The translations under genes were made by a program, and so were the position numbers. Below, in pieces: positions 1-8,557 of a DNA stretch of 64,000 nt. How positions within the stretch are numbered: the first letter of the stretch is position 1; each line of letters opens with the position of its first letter. Below the pieces are notes generated by a model. That model saw only the letters and a list, made by a program, of their open reading frames with translations, did not search any database and was not told the origin of the DNA. The stretch covers positions 186,001-250,000 of the forward strand of contig NZ_AAXY01000003.1 of assembly GCF_000169375.1 (NCBI RefSeq), given 5' to 3'. This DNA comes from Marinobacter sp. ELB17. GTDB taxonomy: Bacteria > Pseudomonadota > Gammaproteobacteria > Pseudomonadales > Oleiphilaceae.

Positions 1-359
1 ACCTGCGAACCTTTATTGAACCCTCGGTCATCATGCTGCCGTTCAACATTATCAGCGAATTTTCCCATGGTATCTCGCTGGCTATCCGCCTTTACGGAAA
101 CGTGATGAGCGGGGCTGTTATTGCCGCCATTCTACTGACCGTCGCACCGTTTTTCTTCCCGGTGCTGATGGACATGCTGGGCCTTCTCACCGGCATGATC
201 CAAGCCTACATCTTTGCCATTCTAGCCACCGTCTATATTTCTTCTGCTACCGCAGGAAAAGAGCCACCAGCTTTAGATAGAGAGCCAACAGCGTTAAATA
301 GAGAGCCCTTAGCTTTAAATAAAGTGCACACGACGTCACCCAACGAGGAACAATCATGA
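1..359 (+). CDS. atpB: N-type ATPase subunit a, C-terminal part (5' end outside window)
   Basis: This is the C-terminal part of the membrane subunit a of an F-type ATPase, the stator channel against which the c-ring turns. The frame is open from base 3 and the gene begins before the window. The helix with 'ISEFSHGISLAIRLYGNVMSG' character carries the family's essential arginine (IRLYGN), followed by two more hydrophobic segments. The order a-c-b-alpha-gamma with no delta gene is that of N-type ATPases, whose beta, epsilon, Q and R genes would lie upstream. The hydrophilic tail after the last helix is unusual: three copies of a seven-residue unit (EPxALxR) encoded by 21-bp repeats. The stop overlaps the atpE start (ATGA). 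Confidence 0.9.
   Translation, partial: LRTFIEPSVIMLPFNIISEFSHGISLAIRLYGNVMSGAVIAAILLTVAPFFFPVLMDMLGLLTGMIQAYIFAILATVYISSATAGKEPPALDREPTALNREPLALNKVHTTSPNEEQS
261..323 (+). repeat. Three 21-bp tandem repeats inside the atpB 3' end
   Basis: Three adjacent 21-bp units (261-281, 282-302, 303-323) each encode EP(P/T/L)AL(D/N)(R/K). They begin right after the last membrane helix of subunit a and look like an expanded repeat that became coding tail. Units differ by several substitutions, so the array is not freshly expanded. Confidence 0.8.
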
Positions 360-643
360 CCGATCTTGCCATTATCGCTGCAATCTCTATTTTTACCGCC
401 GGTTTCACCATAGCGATTGGCTGCATAGGGCCGTCCCTGGCTGAAGGGCGTGCGGCCGCGGCCGCTATTGCCGCCATTGCCCAGCAGCCAGACGCTGCGC
501 CTACTCTGTCCCGTACCCTGTTCGTCAGCCTGGCGATGATTGAATCCACCGCCATTTACTGTTTTGTCGTGGCGATGATTCTTATCTTCGCCAACCCGTT
601 TTGGGATGCGGCGGTACAGGCAGCGACGGTAACTGCCGGATAG
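356..643 (+). CDS. atpE: N-type ATPase subunit c
   Basis: A 95-residue proteolipid with two hydrophobic helices joined by the polar loop AQQPDAAP; it oligomerises into the ion-translocating rotor ring. Helix 1 carries a glutamate (E30, in PSLAEGRA) where the Na+-type c subunit of Ilyobacter has Gln32, and helix 2 has the essential carboxylate followed by Ser-Thr (E63-S64-T65, in MIESTAIY). Two ring carboxylates per hairpin plus the EST motif are typical of N-ATPases. Na+ was first proposed as the coupling ion for this class from sequence, while later ring work has favoured H+, so the ion cannot be fixed from sequence alone. The start overlaps the atpB stop by four bases. Confidence 0.92.
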   Translation: MTDLAIIAAISIFTAGFTIAIGCIGPSLAEGRAAAAAIAAIAQQPDAAPTLSRTLFVSLAMIESTAIYCFVVAMILIFANPFWDAAVQAATVTAG

Positions 644-681
644 CCTCCCATTTGGCTGATTCACCCAACAGGTCAACCATT

Positions 682-1452
682 ATGTCCATTGACTGGATTA
701 CCGTTCTGGCACAACTCGCCAACTTTCTGGTGCTGGTGTGGCTGCTGAAACGCTTCTTGTACCGCCCTATTCTGGACGGTATTGACGCGCGCGAGGCTGA
801 AATCACCAAAAGCATGGCCGCCGCCGGTGAAGCTCAGCAAAAAGCCCAAGCCGCACAAGCCGAGTTCCAGCAGCAGAAAAAACAGCTGATGTCTGACCAG
901 GACGCCATGATTCAGAAAGCGCTGCGCGATACTGAAGGCCAGCGCGACAGCTTGCTGGCCGAAGCCCGCGCCCGGCTGGAGCAGGAACAACAAGACTGGC
1001 ACAAGCACCTGGAACGGGAGCGGGCGAGATTTACCGCAAGACTGCAGCGGGCCGGACAGGAGACCCTGTTGGAACTCACCCGCAAGGCCCTTCGTGACCT
1101 GGCCGATGAAACCCTGGAACAGGCCATAGTGCGCCATGTAGGCAAGCGTCTGGAACCCTTGGTAGACGAATTAAAAAAAGCGGCAGCGGGCAGCACCCAA
1201 GCCATCGCAACCACCCGCAAGCCCTTGCCAGAAGCCGCGCAATCACAGCTGAAAACCGATCTCAACAAGCTGTTGCCAGCCATGGCACTGAGCCTTGAGA
1301 CCGACGCAGACCAGGCGCCCGGACTGATTCTGCGAATAGGTGGCGCCCAGGTGGCGTGGACGGTTGACAGTTATACCGACGAATTTGATGCTCTGCTGAA
1401 CCAACGCCTGACCGCCAGCGCTTCAGGCCGGGCGCAAGCTGAGGCTGAATGA
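682..1452 (+). CDS. atpF: N-type ATPase subunit b (long form)
   Basis: A 256-residue peripheral-stalk subunit. Residues about 5-27 form one membrane anchor (LAQLANFLVLVWLLKRFL) followed by the family's RPI motif, then a long charged, Gln/Ala-rich coiled coil to about residue 150 and a globular C-terminal part. It is much longer than an ordinary 156-residue b subunit, which fits N-ATPases: they lack a separate delta subunit and carry an enlarged b. The ATG at 682 is preferred over upstream in-frame starts because the anchor starts immediately after it and it sits 38 bp after atpE. It lies 6 bp upstream of atpA, so all are co-transcribed. Confidence 0.88.
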   Translation: MSIDWITVLAQLANFLVLVWLLKRFLYRPILDGIDAREAEITKSMAAAGEAQQKAQAAQAEFQQQKKQLMSDQDAMIQKALRDTEGQRDSLLAEARARLEQEQQDWHKHLERERARFTARLQRAGQETLLELTRKALRDLADETLEQAIVRHVGKRLEPLVDELKKAAAGSTQAIATTRKPLPEAAQSQLKTDLNKLLPAMALSLETDADQAPGLILRIGGAQVAWTVDSYTDEFDALLNQRLTASASGRAQAEAE

Positions 1453-1458
1453 TTCACT

Positions 1459-3108
1459 ATGAGCGATAGAGACAGCGGCAGCGGCAGCGGCAGCATTAGC
1501 AACATCAACAACAGCCCGGCGCAAATCCCTGCCAGCGCGCAGCCTCGGGTTCAGAACCAGAGCCAGGACCAGGATTTCGAACAGCAGTTCCAGCGCTGGC
1601 AGCAGGACCTGCTGGCTACACCGACACCCGCACCGGTGCTGACTGAGGTGGGTCGCGTTATTGAAGTGGGCGATGGCGTAGCCGTAGTGACGGGCCTGGC
1701 TCGCGCCCTGGCGGATGAGTTGCTGATATTTGCCTCCGGCGTACGCGGCATTGTGCTGGACCTTGAGCCCGGCAGGCTGGGCGTTATTCTGCTTGGCCCA
1801 TCGGAACACATCCGCCTTGGCGAAGACGTGCGGCGCACCCGCAAGGTCATCAGCGTGCCCGTTGGCCCGGCCCTGTTGGGCCGCGTTGTGGATGCTGTCG
1901 GCCTTCCCCGCGACGGCCTTGGGGTCATCGCGGCAGTCGCCGAGCACCCGGTGGAAGCCGAGGCGCCTGGCGTTTTGAGCCGCTCGGCCATTTTCAAGCC
2001 GCTGGCGACCGGCATCAAAGCCATAGACGCCGCCGTGCCGGTGGGCTTGGGCCAGCGCGAACTGATCATCGGTGATCGCCAAACCGGAAAAACCTCCATC
2101 GCGGTGGACACCATGCTCAATCAGATACGGTCCGACGTGATTTGTATCTATTGCGCTATCGGCCAACGCGGCGATGCTGTGTCACGGGTTATCGGCGCGC
2201 TAAAAAAAGGCGACATGATGGCCCGCAGCATCGTAATGTCCGCCGGCGATGAGGAAACACCCGGCCTGGCTTACATCGCCCCCTATGCCGCGATGACCAT
2301 GGCGGAGTATTTTTGCGATCAGGGCCGCGATGTATTGATCATATTTGATGATTTGACCCACCACGCACGCTCCTATCGCGAATTGTCGTTATTGCTGCGC
2401 CGGCCACCGGGGCGTGAGGCGTTCCCGGGGGACATCTTCTACGTTCACGCCCGCCTGCTGGAACGGGCCGGCCAGTTTACCGAAGAGGTAGGCGGTGGCT
2501 CTATTACCGCTCTGCCAGTGGTAGAAACCCAGGCTGAGAACCTGTCTGCGTATATTCCCACCAACCTGATTTCCATTACCGATGGCCAGATTTACCTGTC
2601 GCCACAGCTGGTGCAAAAGAACCAGTTCCCGGCGGTGCATCAGGGATTGTCGGTGTCCCGCGTGGGTAGCAAGGCTCAGAGCCGGGCCCTGCGCAAGGTT
2701 GCCGGCAACCTGCGGGTGACTCTGTCGCAATTTGAAGAACTGGAAGACTTTGCCCGCTTTGGTACGCGGCTGGATGACGCCACTCGCGCCCGCCTGAAGC
2801 GCGGTGCGGCGGTACGCAATTCCCTGCGCCAGGCCGAGCGCGACCCTATGCCGGCGGTTGAGCAACTCGCGGTGCTGATTGCGGCCATGGAAGGCTTACT
2901 TGACGGCCTGGAAGAGCAGCCACTGGTCGATGCCATGCAGCGCATACGCGTGCTGGCCAAGAAGCAGTTGCAGGAGATTGAACAACGCATAGCGGACGAC
3001 AAAGAGTTACGGCCAGAAGACAGCGAGCGGGTGATCGTTATGGTTCGCTCGGCCCTGGAAGCTGATTTGGAGACTGATTTGGAGAACAGGAATGGCCCAA
3101 TCTCTTGA
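1459..3108 (+). CDS. atpA: N-type ATPase subunit alpha
   Basis: A 549-residue alpha subunit of the F1 head, carrying the non-catalytic nucleotide sites. The Walker A motif GDRQTGKTS is at residues 205-213, and the alpha signature near residues 395-410 reads [14 protein letters not shown]. It is longer than a standard alpha subunit (about 513) mainly because of a low-complexity N-terminus: a Gly/Ser run coded by a GGCAGC-type hexanucleotide repeat at about 1477-1496, then a Gln-rich stretch. The C-terminus overlaps atpG by 17 bases. Placement after b and before gamma, with no delta gene, matches the N-ATPase operon. Confidence 0.93.
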   Translation: MSDRDSGSGSGSISNINNSPAQIPASAQPRVQNQSQDQDFEQQFQRWQQDLLATPTPAPVLTEVGRVIEVGDGVAVVTGLARALADELLIFASGVRGIVLDLEPGRLGVILLGPSEHIRLGEDVRRTRKVISVPVGPALLGRVVDAVGLPRDGLGVIAAVAEHPVEAEAPGVLSRSAIFKPLATGIKAIDAAVPVGLGQRELIIGDRQTGKTSIAVDTMLNQIRSDVICIYCAIGQRGDAVSRVIGALKKGDMMARSIVMSAGDEETPGLAYIAPYAAMTMAEYFCDQGRDVLIIFDDLTHHARSYRELSLLLRRPPGREAFPGDIFYVHARLLERAGQFTEEVGGGSITALPVVETQAENLSAYIPTNLISITDGQIYLSPQLVQKNQFPAVHQGLSVSRVGSKAQSRALRKVAGNLRVTLSQFEELEDFARFGTRLDDATRARLKRGAAVRNSLRQAERDPMPAVEQLAVLIAAMEGLLDGLEEQPLVDAMQRIRVLAKKQLQEIEQRIADDKELRPEDSERVIVMVRSALEADLETDLENRNGPIS

Positions 3109-4030
3109 AGCACTGGAGCGCCACAGCGACACGCTAACCAGCATCCGTAGCATTGTGCACACCATGAAAACCCTGTCGGCCATTAACGCCTCGCCCTACG
3201 AGCACGCCGCGCGTTCCATAGAGGCCTACCACCAGACTATTTTGCAGGGCTTTGCCGCATTTGCGTTCCGTACCGGTGGGCTCAGCCTGCAACAGGAGGC
3301 CAGCGCCAAGCAGCTGATCGTGGTGTTTGGCACAGACCACGGCCTTTGCGGCAACTACAACGAAAGCCTGGCGCAGCTGGTGAAGCAGCACCAGAACGCC
3401 CAAAGTGCCGGCAAGCCACGCCTGTTGTGCATTGGCGCGCAAATGCAGGATGCCCTCACCGATCAGGACTTGAAACCGGAAGCCACCTTACTACCGCCCG
3501 CCTCCGCCGACGGCATTGGCCGTCTGGCCGGCGACATTGTCAGCCGCATTGACGCTCTCAGCCGTGGCCAGTCCCTGTTTGGCGTCGGTGTTACCCTGGC
3601 GTTCACCCAGCGCGGTGAACACGGCACCCGCGAACCCGTCACCCGGCGCCTGCTGCCACTGGAACCGGCACTGTTGCAAAGCACCAAGCGCTGGAACTCC
3701 CGGGCGCTGCCGGATTACACCATGGCCGCTGATGCGCTGCTGTCGTCGCTGATTCGCAGCCACATCTTTGCCAGCGTATTTCGCGCCTCGGCCGAAGCCA
3801 TGGTGACTGAAAACGCTGCGCGCCTGGCGCTGATGCAGCAGGCCGAGCAGTCGGTGGATGAGCGTATTGGCGTTGTAACGGGCGATTTGCGTTCTGTGCG
3901 CCAGACCGAAATCACCAACGAATTGATGGATGTGATTATTGGCTTTGAGGCGTTAAAAAAACGGCGGCGCCCAGCGGCATTTATGCCAACCAGAACGCCA
4001 GCCAAAGCACCAGCAAGAGCACCGTTATAA
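3092..4030 (+). CDS. atpG: N-type ATPase subunit gamma
   Basis: A 312-residue central-stalk subunit that couples rotation of the c-ring to the alpha/beta head. The N-terminal helix ([27 protein letters not shown]) and the C-terminal helix ([21 protein letters not shown]) are the two coiled-coil ends expected of gamma; the middle contains [14 protein letters not shown], the gamma equivalent of the 'SDRGLCGGLN' segment. The extreme C-terminus has a Pro/Ala-rich tail ([10 protein letters not shown]). It overlaps atpA and is the last gene of the operon. The next gene is convergent with only three bases between the two stop codons, so there is no room for a private terminator. Confidence 0.9.
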   Translation: MAQSLEALERHSDTLTSIRSIVHTMKTLSAINASPYEHAARSIEAYHQTILQGFAAFAFRTGGLSLQQEASAKQLIVVFGTDHGLCGNYNESLAQLVKQHQNAQSAGKPRLLCIGAQMQDALTDQDLKPEATLLPPASADGIGRLAGDIVSRIDALSRGQSLFGVGVTLAFTQRGEHGTREPVTRRLLPLEPALLQSTKRWNSRALPDYTMAADALLSSLIRSHIFASVFRASAEAMVTENAARLALMQQAEQSVDERIGVVTGDLRSVRQTEITNELMDVIIGFEALKKRRRPAAFMPTRTPAKAPARAPL

Positions 4031-4033
4031 CCG

Positions 4034-4822
4034 CTAGATTCCAGACACAGCTTTTGCATTGAGAAAGCGCCGAATCACCGGCAGTTGTTTAAGCATCGCT
4101 TTATCGACAATGCGCGGCAGTATCGCGTTAATCACCACAAACAATTTTTCGGGCCAGCCGAGAAACCGGCGGCGATCGCCGTTTTCCATCGCTTTCAGAA
4201 TGGCTGTTGCCACTGCCTGGGGCGTGTCAACGCGGTTGCCAAGCGCACGATTCAACTCGTTCACGGCTTCCGCATTCATGTCGGTGGCAGTGGCCCTGGG
4301 CGCCACGTACACCACCTGCACAGCGGTATCCGCCAACTCCCTGCGCAGGGCTTCGGTAAACCCCCGCAGGCCAAACTTGGTGGCGCAATAGGCGGTATAG
4401 CCGGGGAAGCCTATGCTGCCAAAGGTCGACCCCACAAACACCAGCGCGCCGCTGCCCGCCTTCTCGAATCTGGGGGCAAAATGCCTGGCCACCAGCATGG
4501 CCGAGCGCAGGTTCACGTAAAGCTGGGCATCGAGCTCTTCAACCGACATCCTAGCCAGTCCGGCAAAACGATTCTGGCCGGCGCAATGGATCACGCCGTC
4601 GATCTCCGGGTAGGCCTCCGTCAGGCGCGCCAGCTGTTGGTCCAGATCAACGGCCGCCAGGTCCAGACACACCGGCGACACACCTTCCAGATGACCGATA
4701 CGTTCCGGGTGGCGGGAGGCTACGATGACACGGCTGCCTGCCCGAACCAGCGGCTCCACCAGCGCCTTGCCAATACCCCCGGTTCCTCCCAATAGCAGAA
4801 AAACCCGATCATGCAGCTTCAT
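4034..4822 (-). CDS. Short-chain dehydrogenase/reductase (SDR)
   Basis: A 262-residue classical SDR. The NAD(P)-binding glycine motif GGTGGIG is at residues 12-18 and the catalytic triad is S132, Y145, K149 (in YCATK), so the enzyme should be active. The alternative start at 4906 adds 28 residues of unrelated sequence; the ATG at 4822 has AAGGA eight bases upstream and starts directly before the first beta strand. Its first 14 bases overlap the end of the upstream ANL/diiron gene, so it is translated as the last gene of that operon. Substrate unknown; context suggests reduction of a carbonyl or keto group in an acyl-derived product. Confidence 0.85.
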   Translation of the reverse strand: MKLHDRVFLLLGGTGGIGKALVEPLVRAGSRVIVASRHPERIGHLEGVSPVCLDLAAVDLDQQLARLTEAYPEIDGVIHCAGQNRFAGLARMSVEELDAQLYVNLRSAMLVARHFAPRFEKAGSGALVFVGSTFGSIGFPGYTAYCATKFGLRGFTEALRRELADTAVQVVYVAPRATATDMNAEAVNELNRALGNRVDTPQAVATAILKAMENGDRRRFLGWPEKLFVVINAILPRIVDKAMLKQLPVIRRFLNAKAVSGI

Positions 4823-6998
4823 GCTGTTTATCCTTGCGCGTGACCGGCAGCGGAATGCTGTGCAACATATCGCCGTAGAGCCGGTATACCACACGGGCAG
4901 AATCAATAATGGCCTGCTGATCGGTCGGGTCGGTAATGCCGTCCATCAGGTTGCGGAAAAACTCGAAGTGGTCTTGGTCGAGAGCGCCGTGGGAGTACAG
5001 ATAACTGAACGCCTGATTCGGAAGCCCAAGGAGTTTCTGAATCTGCTCGGCCAGCGGCGTGGCCAGCTCTACGGAGGTGCCCTCAAGCACTTGAACCATG
5101 CCAAAGAACGCCGCCGGATTGCCCCGGTTAATCTGGTCGTACAGGTACGCCACCATAAGCTCTATGGACACATCCGGCTTGCCCGTGCGAATCGCTTCCT
5201 TGTCGGCGTTGCAGGCGTCCAGATCACTCAGAATCCACTCGTCGTGGCCGTACTCCTCGTCAATGTATTCAACCAGCGCCTTGCGAACGAACTCCATCCG
5301 CGAGGGCAGTTTTGCGCCACAAGCCATCATTAACGGCACCGTGTGCTTAACGTGGTGAAAGGCCTGGGTCAGAAACCAGGTATAGGACTCCAGGCTGAAA
5401 CAGCCTTCGCCAATCGCTTTCACAACCGGCGCGCCGCTAACATGGGCCCGTGCTTGTGCTGTTTCCTGCTGCAATCTGTCAAAAAATGCCATGTGGAATT
5501 CTCCTGTTTGGTTGGCTAACGATGTCGACATGAATAAAGGAAAGGCTTTTGCCAACAGGGTCGGCAGATGGGCCTGAATGGTTAACCGCACCGGGCGGCC
5601 ATTTGCAGTAATGTAACCTTCGGACTGGCTCAGGGGCTGGCGGTGGATATACACCGTGGCCAGGCGGGCGTAATCCGGCAGGCGTTGATTGAGTTGCCGC
5701 AATGCGCCGGCAAGGTCGTCTGGCGAGCGCCCGTCTGTCACTGTTATCATTGCCATTGGCTGCGGTTCACCGTCGCCGAACACCACCGCCTGGCCAATGC
5801 CCAGGCCCTGAACAAGTTCACTTTCCAGCCACTCCGGGCTGATATTGCGGCCAAAGCTGGTGATCAGCAGATTCTTCGAACGGCCATTAACCGATAAAAA
5901 GCCGCTTGGGTTGAGCACGCCCAGGTCGCCGGTATCCAGCCACTCGTCCTGCCCCGGCTCGTCACCCAGGTACCCCAAATGGGTGTTGCCGCGAACCAGA
6001 ATGTGGCCGTCAGAATTCACCTTGATATCGATATGAGACAGGGGTTTACCCACGCTGCCCTCACACTCGGCAGCCGGCACGTTCAACGCCACCACAGAGC
6101 TGCACTCCGACAAGCCATAACCTTCGTACAGTGGCAGGCCAGCAGCGCGGCCACGGGCCAGCAGCTCGGCAGATACCCGGCCACCGCCAACGGCCATAAA
6201 GCGCAATGAGCGGCTGTTCAGCTGCCCCTGCTCGGCGGCACTGACCAGTGCCATCGCCAGCTCCGGCACCGAAATCAGCGATTGGGGTTGGTGTTGATTG
6301 ATTCCCGCAACCAGCTTGCCCAGGTTCAAGCCGCTGCTGCCTGTCATGCCCAACTGCGCCAATGGCGCCACCATGACCGTAGCCCCCATAAGCAACGGCA
6401 GGTAAACGCCGGCAATATTCTCCAGAAGGGTCGCCAAGGGCAGAATGCACAAATGCGTTTGTAATTCGACGCCCGACAGCCGTTCTTTCAGGGCCAAAGT
6501 CGTTGCGGTCATCTGCGCCACCGACAAACACACACCTTTGGGGGTGCCGGTACTGCCGGAGGTGAAGGTGATTTTCGCCGTGTCTTTAGGTATCGGCGGC
6601 ATATAAGCCATCTGCGGCACTGCTGCAAACGCCGGCAGCCTGCGCAGCCAGACGCCCTGGCCCAATGGCTCGCTACCACTTGCCTCTTCGCTGCACAGCA
6701 AGCCGTCCAGGCCCGCCCGTTCGATCAGGTGGGCGGTCTGGGATTCAGAAAAGAACACAGGTACTGGCACACAAACTACACCAGCCAACAGGCAGGCAAG
6801 GTCGGCCAGTACCCAGGCAATGGTGTTGTCGCCGCGCACACCGGCACGCTTTATACCCCGCACGCTCAGCTCTTCGGCCACCGCTTCTGCCGCCTGCATC
6901 ATCCGCTTATAGCTGAAATCCGCTTCCGGCCCACGTAAGGCAATACGTGACGGGTGCGCCAGTGCCTGACGTTTGAGCAGTTCAGGCAAGGCGGCCAT
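4809..6998 (-). CDS. ANL adenylating enzyme fused in frame to a haem-oxygenase-like diiron domain
   Basis: A 729-residue open frame with two parts. Residues 1 to about 490 form an acyl-CoA/acyl-AMP ligase of the ANL family: ITFTSGSTGTPKG at 143-155, YEGYGLSE, DTGDLG and the hinge GRSKNLLITS. The usual C-terminal catalytic Lys is not seen: the A10-like motif reads ITANGRPVR. From residue 503 comes an all-helical TenA/haem-oxygenase-like domain (about 227 residues) with a possible complete diiron ligand set, numbered from its own Met: E80, H83 (EYGH), E137 and H168-x3-D172-x2-H175, resembling CADD and UndA. The start at 6998 is chosen because AGGAGG lies six bases upstream; it overlaps the preceding gene by 17 bases. 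An internal Met at 503 has its own strong ribosome site, so the fusion may be recent or two products may be made. Confidence 0.85.
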   Translation of the reverse strand: MAALPELLKRQALAHPSRIALRGPEADFSYKRMMQAAEAVAEELSVRGIKRAGVRGDNTIAWVLADLACLLAGVVCVPVPVFFSESQTAHLIERAGLDGLLCSEEASGSEPLGQGVWLRRLPAFAAVPQMAYMPPIPKDTAKITFTSGSTGTPKGVCLSVAQMTATTLALKERLSGVELQTHLCILPLATLLENIAGVYLPLLMGATVMVAPLAQLGMTGSSGLNLGKLVAGINQHQPQSLISVPELAMALVSAAEQGQLNSRSLRFMAVGGGRVSAELLARGRAAGLPLYEGYGLSECSSVVALNVPAAECEGSVGKPLSHIDIKVNSDGHILVRGNTHLGYLGDEPGQDEWLDTGDLGVLNPSGFLSVNGRSKNLLITSFGRNISPEWLESELVQGLGIGQAVVFGDGEPQPMAMITVTDGRSPDDLAGALRQLNQRLPDYARLATVYIHRQPLSQSEGYITANGRPVRLTIQAHLPTLLAKAFPLFMSTSLANQTGEFHMAFFDRLQQETAQARAHVSGAPVVKAIGEGCFSLESYTWFLTQAFHHVKHTVPLMMACGAKLPSRMEFVRKALVEYIDEEYGHDEWILSDLDACNADKEAIRTGKPDVSIELMVAYLYDQINRGNPAAFFGMVQVLEGTSVELATPLAEQIQKLLGLPNQAFSYLYSHGALDQDHFEFFRNLMDGITDPTDQQAIIDSARVVYRLYGDMLHSIPLPVTRKDKQHEAA
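5490..5505 (-). promoter_or_regulatory. Internal ribosome binding site and start codon for the diiron domain
   Basis: On the minus strand AGGAG (5505-5501) is followed by eight bases and an in-frame ATG (5492-5490) that begins MAFFDRLQQ, exactly where the haem-oxygenase-like domain starts. Such a strong site is not expected by chance at a domain boundary and looks like the retained start of a formerly separate gene. Confidence 0.7.
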
Positions 6999-7719
6999 AA
7001 GCATCCTCCTGCTGCAAGTTGTCAGAACCGTCTGAGCTGCCAGACCCGTCTGAACCGATGTTGGATGACGCCGACTGAATCCGCCGTAGCAGCCCCCTCT
7101 GCTGCAAAGCGTGGAGGCTATCGGCCACTTTGATCGCCATCACGACGGGTTGATGATCGTAATAGCGCCCCCAACCAGCGCCACCATCGGGCAAACTCGC
7201 CGGGTTCGCATTGGCCAGCACCTGGGTGGCAATACCCATTCGGTGAAAACTGTTACGCAGCTGATCGGTGCCGGTACACACCACCCAGTCATAACCCGCG
7301 CCCTGCAGCCACACCGTCAATGAGGCAAACAAATGCCTGCTGACACCGGCTTCTACACCGGCCAAGTGTGCAATCTCTGCAATTTTGCTGCGCGCAATAC
7401 CCGCCGACGGCATTACCGATTCGACCGGAACAGACAGGTAGTCTTCAAGAAACAGGCGTTCCCGGGCGGCACTACGAACGCCCACCGCGGCCAGAAGCGT
7501 ACCCTGGGCCGAGGTCAACGCCAGCAATAGCGGTATCCGCAACGAAGGTTCGGCTCCATAGGCCTGCAAAAACCGCCGCCGAATAAATTGTGCAACCGTA
7601 GCCGCCAGAGCGGTATCGGGTGTAATCTCGTTCAACCAGCGCCCGGCACAACGAAGGGCCGGAACCAGCTCCGGCGAATCCGGTGGGCAGTGTATGGACA
7701 TTGTAAGCGGGTCGCTCAT
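6982..7719 (-). CDS. Thermostable hemolysin family protein (GNAT-like)
   Basis: A 245-residue protein of the 'thermostable hemolysin' family, recognised from the order of conserved blocks: RRRFLQAYGAE, LLAAVGVRSA, LFLEDYLSVPVE, IAEIAHLAG, WVVCTGTDQLRNSFHRMGI and WGRYYDHQP. Despite its name the family has an acetyltransferase-like fold related to GNAT and LuxI-type enzymes (established knowledge), and no export signal is seen here. The C-terminus is Ser/Gly/Asp-rich and low complexity. The ATG at 7719 has GGAG eight bases upstream; the longer frame to 7758 has no such site. First gene of the three-gene operon, divergent from the two-component pair at 7871. Confidence 0.82.
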   Translation of the reverse strand: MSDPLTMSIHCPPDSPELVPALRCAGRWLNEITPDTALAATVAQFIRRRFLQAYGAEPSLRIPLLLALTSAQGTLLAAVGVRSAARERLFLEDYLSVPVESVMPSAGIARSKIAEIAHLAGVEAGVSRHLFASLTVWLQGAGYDWVVCTGTDQLRNSFHRMGIATQVLANANPASLPDGGAGWGRYYDHQPVVMAIKVADSLHALQQRGLLRRIQSASSNIGSDGSGSSDGSDNLQQEDAYGRLA

Positions 7720-7785
7720 ATGTGCTCTCCAACAGCTTTTGGGCAGGGCGCCCGACATCGTGAGCCATCAGATTAACCAGCAAGC

Positions 7786-7835
7786 CTTAACCCAGCCTTA
7801 AGCTCTGGCAGCAGAATTCTTAAACCAGCCTTAAG
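7786..7835. promoter_or_regulatory. Two PmrA/QseB-type response-regulator boxes
   Basis: Two direct-repeat boxes lie in the divergent intergenic region: CTTAAC-N5-CTTAAG at 7786-7802 and CTTAAA-N5-CTTAAG at 7819-7835. Both have the same 5-base spacer (CCAGC) and they are 33 bp apart, about three helical turns. The layout matches the published PmrA box (CTTAA-N6-CTTAA type) bound by OmpR-family regulators of the PmrA/QseB group, and the adjacent gene encodes such a regulator. Inferred to control the regulator itself, the operon at 6982-4034, or both. Confidence 0.65.
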
Positions 7836-7870
7836 GTTCTGACGATTTTTCCCAACACGGGCTCCGCTTG

Positions 7871-8557
7871 ATGCGCATATTACTGGTAGAAGATGACCAC
7901 CTTTTGGGCAGCACCCTGCTGGGCATGCTGAGGGCAGACCAGCACACCGTAGACTGGCTGAATGATGGCCAGCAGGCGCTGAATGCGCTGGTGGATGAGC
8001 ATTTTGACCTGGCCATACTGGATTTGACCCTGCCCAGGGTAGACGGCCTCGATATCGTTCGACATACCCGGCAACAGGGCAATCAACTGCCCATTATCAT
8101 TCTGACCGCCAGGGCTGAACTTGAGGAAAAACTGCAGGGCCTGGATGCAGGCGCAGACGATTACCTGACCAAACCCTTTGCCATGGCCGAACTCAAGGCC
8201 CGGATTCGGGCCGTTACCCGCCGCAGATCATCCACAAACGGGGATCAACTGATTGTGGGCCAGCTAACACTGGATCCGGCTTCAGCACAGCTAACCTGCG
8301 GCACAGGCACCGCAACTCTGCCGCGCAGCGAGTTTCAAATTCTTCAGTACATGATGCGTCACCCTGACCAGGTTGCCACCCGCAGGCGCCTGGAAGAGCA
8401 GCTCTATGGCTGGGAACCGGGCGCAGAGAGTAATGCTCTGGAAGTGCACATTCACCATCTGCGGCGTCGGGTAGGCAAGGCCACCATCAGAACGATCCGC
8501 GGCGTAGGGTATTTTCTGGACAGCCAAGCGGCCTCCGGAGTGCCGGAATGTCTCTGA
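7871..8557 (+). CDS. OmpR-family response regulator, QseB/PmrA type
   Basis: A 228-residue response regulator: receiver domain (residues 1-115) with acidic pocket E7-D8-D9, phosphoacceptor D51 (LAILDLTLP) and Lys in the YLTKPF motif, then a winged-helix DNA-binding domain ending in RTIRGVGYFL. Start is the ATG at 7871; a TTG one codon earlier is less likely. It overlaps the downstream histidine kinase gene by ten bases, so the two form one unit. Sequence and motif style place it with QseB/PmrA/BasR. Two matching operator-like boxes lie just upstream, consistent with autoregulation and control of the divergent operon. Confidence 0.9.
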   Translation: MRILLVEDDHLLGSTLLGMLRADQHTVDWLNDGQQALNALVDEHFDLAILDLTLPRVDGLDIVRHTRQQGNQLPIIILTARAELEEKLQGLDAGADDYLTKPFAMAELKARIRAVTRRRSSTNGDQLIVGQLTLDPASAQLTCGTGTATLPRSEFQILQYMMRHPDQVATRRRLEEQLYGWEPGAESNALEVHIHHLRRRVGKATIRTIRGVGYFLDSQAASGVPECL

